From Pseudomonas mucoides (GTDB lineage Bacteria > Pseudomonadota > Gammaproteobacteria > Pseudomonadales > Pseudomonadaceae): a stretch of 64,000 bases of DNA. The notes beneath the pieces are model-generated. The model was not told the origin of the DNA. It saw nothing but the letters and a program-made list of their open reading frames with translations, and ran no database searches. Where the stretch lies: the NCBI RefSeq assembly GCF_015461845.1, contig NZ_JACOPW010000001.1, positions 744,001 through 808,000 on the forward strand, in the 5' to 3' direction. The number at the start of each line of letters is the position of its first letter. Position 1 is the first letter of the stretch. Shown here piece after piece: positions 58,557-64,000 of the stretch. Both the position numbers and the translations under genes were made by a program.

Positions 58557-60572
58557 TCAGACAGTGATCAACCGCTCCCGCAACTTGCCAATCTCATCGC
58601 GCATCTGCGCCGCCGCTTCAAACTCCAGATCACGCGCCAACGCGTACATCTTCTCTTCCAGGGCTTTAATCCGCTTGGCGATCTCACCCGGCGAGCGCAA
58701 TTGCGCTTCGTACTTGGCGCTCTCTTCTGCAGCCTTGGCCATGCCTTTGCGCTTCTTGCTGCGCGAGCCCGGCACAGTGGCGCCTTCCATGATGTCGGCG
58801 ACGTCCTTGAACACGCCCTTCGGCGTGATGCCGTTGGCCAGGTTGAAGGCGATCTGTTTGTCGCGACGACGCTCGGTTTCGCCGATCGCCCGCTCCATGG
58901 AGCCGGTGATGCGATCTGCATACAAAATCGCCCGACCGTTGAGGTTACGCGCCGCCCGGCCGATGGTCTGGATCAGCGAACGCTCGGAGCGCAGGAAGCC
59001 TTCCTTGTCCGCATCGAGAATCGCCACCAGCGACACTTCCGGCATGTCCAGGCCTTCACGCAGCAGGTTGATCCCCACCAGCACATCGAACGTACCGAGG
59101 CGCAAATCGCGAATGATTTCGACCCGCTCCACGGTGTCGATGTCCGAGTGCAGGTAACGCACGCGAACGCCGTGGTCGGCCAGGTAATCGGTCAAGTCTT
59201 CGGACATGCGCTTGGTCAGGGTCGTGACCAGCACCCGCTCTTCGAGCGCGACGCGCTTGCCGATTTCCGAGAGCAAGTCGTCGACCTGAGTCAGCGCCGG
59301 ACGGATTTCGATCTGAGGATCGACCAGCCCCGTCGGACGCACCAGTTGCTCAACGACACGCCCCGCATGTTCCGCCTCGTAATTGCCGGGCGTCGCCGAG
59401 ACAAAAATCGTCTGCGGGCTGATGCTTTCGAATTCGTCGAAACGCATCGGCCGGTTATCCAGCGCCGACGGCAGACGGAAACCGTATTCCACCAGCGTCT
59501 CTTTACGCGAACGGTCGCCCTTATACATGGCGCCGACCTGCGGCACGCTGACGTGGGATTCGTCGATTACCAGCAAGGCGTCGGCCGGCAGGTAGTCGAA
59601 CAACGTGGGTGGCGCCTGGCCCGATTCACGGCCGGACAGGTAGCGCGAGTAGTTTTCGATACCGTTGCAATAACCCAGTTCGAGAATCATCTCCAGATCG
59701 AAGCGCGTACGTTGCTCAAGACGCTGAGCCTCGACAAGCTTGTTGTTGGTGCGCAGGTAATCCAGACGCTCCTGCAACTCGACCTTGATCCCTTCGACGG
59801 CACCCAGCAGGGTTTCTCGTGGCGTCACGTAGTGGCTTTTCGGATAAAACGTGAAGCGCGGCAGTTTGCGAATCACTTCGCCGGTCAGCGGATCGAAGGC
59901 GGACAGGCTTTCCACTTCGTCATCGAACAGCTCGATGCGGATCGCTTCGAAATCGGATTCCGCCGGGTGGATATCGATCACATCGCCACGCACCCGGAAG
60001 GTTGCACGGGCGAAATCCATGTCGTTGCGGGTGTATTGCAGGTCCGCCAGGCGACGCAGCAAGGCACGCTGATCGAGTTTGTCGCCGCGATCCACGTGCA
60101 ACACCATCTTCAAATAGGTTTCCGGGCTGCCCAGACCGTAGATGCACGACACGGTGGTGACGATGATCGCGTCTTTGCGCTCCAGCAACGCCTTGGTCGC
60201 GGACAGGCGCATCTGCTCGATGTGGTCGTTGATCGAGGCATCCTTCTCGATGAAGGTGTCGGACGACGGTACGTAGGCTTCGGGCTGGTAGTAGTCGTAG
60301 TAGGAAACGAAGTATTCGACGGCGTTGTTCGGGAAGAACGCCTTGAACTCGCCGTATAACTGCGCGGCCAGGGTCTTGTTCGGCGCCAGCACCAGGGTCG
60401 GACGCTGCACTTGCGCGATCACGTTGGCGATGCTGAAGGTCTTGCCGGAACCGGTCACACCGAGCAACGTCTGGTGCGCCAGCCCGGCTTCGATACCCTC
60501 GACCATCAGGCGGATGGCTTCCGGCTGATCGCCGGCGGGCTCGAAGCGGGTGACTAGCTGGAATTCAGACAT
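58557..60572 (-). CDS. uvrB: Excinuclease ABC subunit B
   Basis: A 671-residue nucleotide-excision-repair helicase-like protein. Walker [16 protein letters not shown] near residue 39; beta-hairpin region [21 protein letters not shown] near 93-113; helicase motifs including DESHVSVPQ and QTIGRAARN; UvrC-binding UVR motif at the C-terminus (about 635-665). It loads on damaged DNA from UvrA and recruits UvrC. Confidence 0.98.
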   Translation of the reverse strand: MSEFQLVTRFEPAGDQPEAIRLMVEGIEAGLAHQTLLGVTGSGKTFSIANVIAQVQRPTLVLAPNKTLAAQLYGEFKAFFPNNAVEYFVSYYDYYQPEAYVPSSDTFIEKDASINDHIEQMRLSATKALLERKDAIIVTTVSCIYGLGSPETYLKMVLHVDRGDKLDQRALLRRLADLQYTRNDMDFARATFRVRGDVIDIHPAESDFEAIRIELFDDEVESLSAFDPLTGEVIRKLPRFTFYPKSHYVTPRETLLGAVEGIKVELQERLDYLRTNNKLVEAQRLEQRTRFDLEMILELGYCNGIENYSRYLSGRESGQAPPTLFDYLPADALLVIDESHVSVPQVGAMYKGDRSRKETLVEYGFRLPSALDNRPMRFDEFESISPQTIFVSATPGNYEAEHAGRVVEQLVRPTGLVDPQIEIRPALTQVDDLLSEIGKRVALEERVLVTTLTKRMSEDLTDYLADHGVRVRYLHSDIDTVERVEIIRDLRLGTFDVLVGINLLREGLDMPEVSLVAILDADKEGFLRSERSLIQTIGRAARNLNGRAILYADRITGSMERAIGETERRRDKQIAFNLANGITPKGVFKDVADIMEGATVPGSRSKKRKGMAKAAEESAKYEAQLRSPGEIAKRIKALEEKMYALARDLEFEAAAQMRDEIGKLRERLITV

Positions 60573-60910
60573 TCAATACCCCTGGGGTCGCGCCTGACCG
60601 GTCAAACCGGACAGCAACGAGAAAGACCGCAAACGACCGACGTCGCCCGAGGAAAAAACTGGATTGTGCTCAATGTGGAGTCGATTGCCTGCTCTTTCAA
60701 GGCAAACGTCCTACATCCCGTGAATCCTTTGACGACGGCAATCGACTAACGGTCGAAAAATAATCGGAAAAACTTAGCGGAAAAGCCGAAACGTCTGTCG
60801 CCATCGGTCGCTGATGGCCTCTATACTAGCTCCCCGTTTGTGCACCGCTCTAGTGCATTCGGCTGGAGCGCCACACGTCCCTCCACACTCCATTCAGAGC
60901 CGCCGCAAAA
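60573..60910. promoter_or_regulatory. Intergenic region uvrB / aminotransferase
   Basis: The divergent promoters of both genes must lie here. On the plus strand TATACT (60822-60827) is a good -10 without a clear -35. TGCACCGCTCTAGTGCA (60841-60857) resembles the NtrC consensus TGCACC-N5-GGTGCA with one mismatch, in the predicted leader. No gene is seen. Confidence 0.45.
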
Positions 60911-62107
60911 ATGAGCCTGTTCTCCGCTGTCGAAATGGCACCACGCGATCCAATCCTGGGCCTCAACGAAGCATTCAACGCCGATACCCGTACCAACAAG
61001 GTCAACCTGGGAGTCGGTGTTTACTGCAACGAGGAGGGGAAAATTCCACTCCTGCGCGCCGTTGTCGAAGCCGAGACGATTCGCGTCGCTCAACACGCTT
61101 CCCGTGGCTACTTGCCAATCGACGGTATTGCCGCCTACGACCAGGCCGTGCAGAAACTGCTGTTCGGCAATGACTCGCCACTGATCGCCGCTGGCCGCGT
61201 CATCACCACCCAGGCTGTGGGCGGTACCGGTGCACTGAAAATCGGCGCCGACTTCCTCAAGCAACTGCTGCCGAACGCTGTCGTGGCGATCAGCGACCCG
61301 AGCTGGGAAAACCACCGCGCCCTGTTCGAAACCGCTGGTTTCCCGGTGCAGAACTACCGCTATTACGACGCCGCGACCCACGACGTAAACCGCGTCGGCC
61401 TGCTGGAAGACTTGAACGCCCTGCCCTCCGGCTCGATCGTTGTGCTGCACGCCTGCTGCCACAACCCGACCGGCGTGGACCTGAGCCCGGCGGACTGGAA
61501 CAACGTGCTGGAAGTGGTTAAAGCCAAAGGCCACGTACCGTTCCTAGACATGGCTTACCAGGGCTTTGGCGACGGCATCGACGAAGACGCCGCCGCTGTG
61601 CGCCTGTTCGCTGAATCGGGCCTGACCTTCTTTGTGTCCAGCTCGTTCTCCAAATCGTTCTCGCTGTACGGCGAGCGCGTTGGCGCCCTGTCGATCGTCA
61701 GCGAATCGAAAGAAGAAAGCGCGCGCGTGCTGTCGCAAGTCAAACGCGTGATCCGCACCAACTACTCCAACCCGCCAACCCACGGTGCAAGCATCGTCGC
61801 CGCGGTATTGAACAGCCCGGTCCTGCGCGCCCAGTGGGAAGAAGAACTGGCTGAAATGCGCCTGCGGATTCGCGGCATGCGCATTCAGATGGTCGACACC
61901 CTGGCGAAAAACGCCCCGCAGCGCGACTTCAGCTTCGTCGGCCGTCAGCGTGGCATGTTCTCTTACTCCGGCCTGACGGTTGAGCAAGTCACCCGCCTGC
62001 GCACCGAGTTCGGCATCTACGCCCTGGACACCGGCCGCATCTGCGTGGCGGCGTTGAACCAGAGCAACATCGACGCAGTGACCAAGGCCATCGTTGCGGT
62101 GATCTGA
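60911..62107 (+). CDS. tyrB: Aromatic amino acid / aspartate aminotransferase
   Basis: A 398-residue class I PLP aminotransferase of the AspC/TyrB group. Start MSLFSAVEMAPRDPILGLNE. Cofactor Asp and Tyr appear in FLDMAYQGFG (near 215), the PLP Lys in SSSFSKSFSLYGERVG near residue 246, and the substrate Arg in YALDTGRICVAAL near 375. It moves amino groups between glutamate and aspartate or aromatic keto acids; which substrate dominates cannot be told, so the symbol is provisional. Confidence 0.88.
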   Translation: MSLFSAVEMAPRDPILGLNEAFNADTRTNKVNLGVGVYCNEEGKIPLLRAVVEAETIRVAQHASRGYLPIDGIAAYDQAVQKLLFGNDSPLIAAGRVITTQAVGGTGALKIGADFLKQLLPNAVVAISDPSWENHRALFETAGFPVQNYRYYDAATHDVNRVGLLEDLNALPSGSIVVLHACCHNPTGVDLSPADWNNVLEVVKAKGHVPFLDMAYQGFGDGIDEDAAAVRLFAESGLTFFVSSSFSKSFSLYGERVGALSIVSESKEESARVLSQVKRVIRTNYSNPPTHGASIVAAVLNSPVLRAQWEEELAEMRLRIRGMRIQMVDTLAKNAPQRDFSFVGRQRGMFSYSGLTVEQVTRLRTEFGIYALDTGRICVAALNQSNIDAVTKAIVAVI

Positions 62108-62123
62108 GTCGTTCGGTGATATG

Positions 62124-62156
62124 AAAAACGGGAAGCCGATGGGCTTCCCGTTTTTT
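62124..62156 (+). terminator. Terminator after the aminotransferase gene
   Basis: AAAAACGGGAAGCC pairs with GGCTTCCCGTTTTTT around GATG, followed by TATTT. Confidence 0.92.
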
Positions 62157-62211
62157 ATTTGTCGCAGATAACTCTCAACCCGACGGCCAAGCCCTCTAGA
62201 CTGCACACCAT

Positions 62212-62312
62212 CCCACTGTGGGAGCCGGGCTTGCCCGCGACGAGGCCATCACATTTAACATCAATGTTGGCTGATCGACCGCCATCGCGGGCAAGCCCGG
62301 CTCCTACAGGTT
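62212..62312. repeat. REPIN, family A
   Basis: TGTGGGAGCCGGGCTTGCCCGCGA and its reverse partner TCGCGGGCAAGCCCGGCTCCTACA flank about 50 bases, which include a small hairpin (AACATCAATGTT). Confidence 0.92.
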
Positions 62313-62346
62313 TTGTGTACACCCGAGAATTTTTACGAGAACCCAC

Positions 62347-62547
62347 ATGAAAAACGATGACCTACGCGCAGACCGCGATGAGCTGGACGACTTCGTCCCT
62401 CGCACCCCGGCCAAACGCGGGAATAACCTGGTACTGCAAGTCGCTGCGGGTGTGTTTCTCGGCGGCCTGGCCTTGTGGCTGGTACAACTGGCCGCCGCGA
62501 CGCTCTACGCCAAAATGATGCTCGGCACCTTCACGTTCGGCGGTTAA
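62347..62547 (+). CDS. Small membrane protein, unknown
   Basis: A 66-residue protein with a charged N-terminal half (MKNDDLRADRDELDDF) and one membrane helix (about residues 29-52, LQVAAGVFLGGLALWLVQLA). ACGAGAA upstream can serve as ribosome site. Function unknown. Its stop overlaps that of the convergent gene. Confidence 0.72.
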   Translation: MKNDDLRADRDELDDFVPRTPAKRGNNLVLQVAAGVFLGGLALWLVQLAAATLYAKMMLGTFTFGG

Positions 62548-62774
62548 GCCAGTTCGGTAGCACGCTGGCTGGCGGCGTCGTCATAGGCGACATAAAGCGA
62601 CTCGGCAATCTGACTCTTGATCGCCTTGGCACTTTCCAGGCCCAAAACAAAACCCTCGGCCTTGCCACCGGCACGGTTCAAATCCTCGGCCGTGCTGGCC
62701 TGCGTGATTGCGTCGAGCAGTTTTTCGGCGTGAGGGCCGACACCTTTGGGCAAGCTGATCTGAGCGATGCTCAT
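62544..62774 (-). CDS. Small hypothetical protein
   Basis: A 76-residue soluble, helix-rich protein starting MSIAQISLPKGVGPHAEKLL and ending AASQRATELA. The ATG at 62774 is preceded by GAGGTG. No known motif. It shares the four bases TTAA with the convergent small membrane gene, each strand using TAA there. Confidence 0.72.
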   Translation of the reverse strand: MSIAQISLPKGVGPHAEKLLDAITQASTAEDLNRAGGKAEGFVLGLESAKAIKSQIAESLYVAYDDAASQRATELA

Positions 62775-62965
62775 GCGAACACCTCGTTTGTGTGAGGTGC
62801 AAGGATTGAATGATTCATGGCGCGTACCTGTTTCGGCGAATGGCCGGTAGCGCGTGTGACCACTTCCGGGAAGCCATGGTAGACCTCTGGGACGATTCTG
62901 GTAACCGCTCATGGTCGATAAACCACCGCCTGTCCCGACGAATCGCCCAAGTTGCTATCAGGCGC

Positions 62966-62993
62966 TTGACTTCTCTTTTTGAATCAGTAACAT
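62966..62993 (+). promoter_or_regulatory. Promoter of tRNA-Asn
   Basis: -35 TTGACT (62966-62971), 16-base spacer, -10 TAACAT (62988-62993), ten bases before the tRNA. Confidence 0.7.
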
Positions 62994-63002
62994 AGGCGCC
63001 AT

Positions 63003-63078
<76 letters not shown>

Positions 63079-63089
63079 TCTAGATACAC

Positions 63090-63121
63090 AAAAAAGGTCA
63101 GCGCTTAGCTGGCCTTTTTTT
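63090..63121 (+). terminator. Terminator of tRNA-Asn
   Basis: AAAAAAGG-T-CAGC pairs with GCTG-G-CCTTTTTT around GCTTA. The following gap to 63458 holds no gene I can support. Confidence 0.85.
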
Positions 63122-63458
63122 GTGCCTGTTTATTGGGTTGTCCCACTCGCCCTCCGCTCAGCCCTTCCCCGCAACGCAATTAATAACCCCTCGCAGTCAC
63201 GCAAAAAATAAGCAGCCCGCACCAAAAAAACAGCAATAGAACATTGGCTGACGCAGTGGCTGCCTTGCAAAAGAGTGGCCTACTGCTATCGTCGAAGACA
63301 GCAGCATTTTGTATTAGTTCCAAAGCAATATGACCTGTGCCAGCGCGGGCTAAGGCTTTGAATTTGAAACGATTCAGCTGCAAGCACAGGGACAGACACT
63401 TCGCTATCGGTGACACATTTAGCCGCTCGAATGGAGCGATTTGAATAAGGACCAGCCC

Positions 63459-64000
63459 TTGTCTTCTTATGACTTTGACCGCAATTATTCCTCCGTTCGA
63501 CCTGACTTCACCTCCTTGGTTTGGCCCGTCCTGTTCATTGCCTCGGGCGGCGCTGTGTCGCTCCTGGTTTTGACCGGGTTGGCGGCACTGCCGATAACGG
63601 CCGCGCTGATCCTGCTCGCCAGTGGCGGCGCTGCCAGCGTCTGGATTGTCCGCAGCCAGCGCAAGCTGTTTGACCAGGCGTTGAGCCAGGCTCATGCCCG
63701 CAGCCTGAGCCAACACCAGGCCGCCAGTGCCGCGTCCGCAGCCAACGGTCTGGAGGCCGTGTGCCTGGAAGCGGTGCCCATCTGGACCAAGCAGATCGAG
63801 AACTCCCGCAGCCAGACCGAGCAGGCCATCATCACGCTGAGCCAGCGCTTCTCAGGCATCTACAGCAAGCTGGAAGAAGCCGTACAGACTTCGCAACAAG
63901 CGGCGGATGGCCTGGCCGGCGATGCCCAGAGCGGCGCAGTGGTGGTGCTCGCGCAGAGCGAAACGGAGCTGACGCAGGTGGTCAACTCCCTCAAGGCCAC
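63459..64000 (+). CDS. Methyl-accepting chemotaxis-type protein (partial, runs off right edge)
   Basis: From a TTG at 63459, with AAGGA eight bases upstream, the frame stays open to the window end (180 codons). No in-frame ATG or GTG is available near the start. Two membrane helices lie close together (about residues 20-40 and 45-64), then a long Ala/Gln/Ser-rich helix as in cytoplasmic HAMP-less transducers. The signalling tip is outside the window, so the chemoreceptor call rests on layout and on the recognisable SQTEQAIITLSQRFSGIYSK segment. Confidence 0.65.
   Translation, partial: MSSYDFDRNYSSVRPDFTSLVWPVLFIASGGAVSLLVLTGLAALPITAALILLASGGAASVWIVRSQRKLFDQALSQAHARSLSQHQAASAASAANGLEAVCLEAVPIWTKQIENSRSQTEQAIITLSQRFSGIYSKLEEAVQTSQQAADGLAGDAQSGAVVVLAQSETELTQVVNSLKA

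Noticed and set aside
60573..60640. LexA box in front of uvrB
   Set aside because: The best candidate CTGT-N8-ACCG lacks the second ACAG half; too weak to call.
63340..63370. Sigma28 (FliA) promoter before the chemoreceptor gene
   Set aside because: TAAGGCTT and ACGATTC only loosely resemble the consensus and the spacing is off.

Overview
The window is chromosomal DNA of a fluorescent Pseudomonas (P. fluorescens group). The evidence is GC-rich coding sequence, a CsrA-type protein that reads like RsmE, the gene order uvrB / emrAB-type pump / gltX / tRNA-Glu-Ala / ibpA / leuCDB / asd / fimV / truA / trpF / accD / folC / cvpA / purF / metZ known from other pseudomonads, and many REP-type palindromes in the gaps. 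Strain-level identity cannot be given from sequence reading alone.

Layout. 1-6.7 kb: a minus-strand ribose operon, rbsB-rbsA-rbsC-rbsR-rbsK-rbsD followed by a secreted nucleoside hydrolase that runs off the left edge. It has a clear promoter and a perfect LacI-family operator. 6.7-12.5 kb: an unknown small protein, a periplasmic asparaginase, a DUF1654 gene with endA behind a consensus LexA (SOS) box, a SPOR lipoprotein, rsmE, a DUF2214 membrane protein with a candidate small RNA upstream, and a Tat-exported beta-carbonic anhydrase. 12.5-18.3 kb: an accessory, decayed stretch that ends at tRNA-Val(GAC). It holds an RDD protein, a complete IS21-family element that truncates an SGNH hydrolase, a possible frameshifted secreted peptide, a secreted orphan and a decayed phage lysis gene.

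18.4-25.4 kb: a PuuB-like oxidoreductase, then a minus-strand operon for a three-subunit periplasmic molybdenum dehydrogenase (Mo subunit, 2Fe-2S subunit, triheme cytochrome c) and its XdhC maturation factor. 25.8-26.2 kb: a tRNA-Val(TAC)-Asp-Asp operon. 26.4-45.1 kb: a long minus-strand run of core biosynthetic genes (leucine, aspartate family, tryptophan, fatty acid, folate, purine, methionine) plus the polar hub protein FimV. It is headed by leuC and a divergent LysR regulator.

45.3-64 kb: a five-PAS GGDEF-EAL protein, ibpA with a sigma32 promoter and a ROSE-like RNA thermometer, dusC, a thioesterase, an alpha/beta hydrolase with its TetR regulator, a duplicated tRNA-Glu/tRNA-Ala operon, gltX, an EmrAB-type efflux pair, uvrB, an aromatic aminotransferase, two tiny convergent genes, tRNA-Asn and the start of a chemoreceptor cut by the right edge.

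No CRISPR array, large biosynthetic cluster or clearly new multi-gene system was seen. The most interesting unexplained signals are the SOS box in front of DUF1654-endA with a perfect 28-base inverted repeat just upstream, the candidate small RNA at 11.4 kb, and the decayed island with the IS21 element lacking an evident target duplication.
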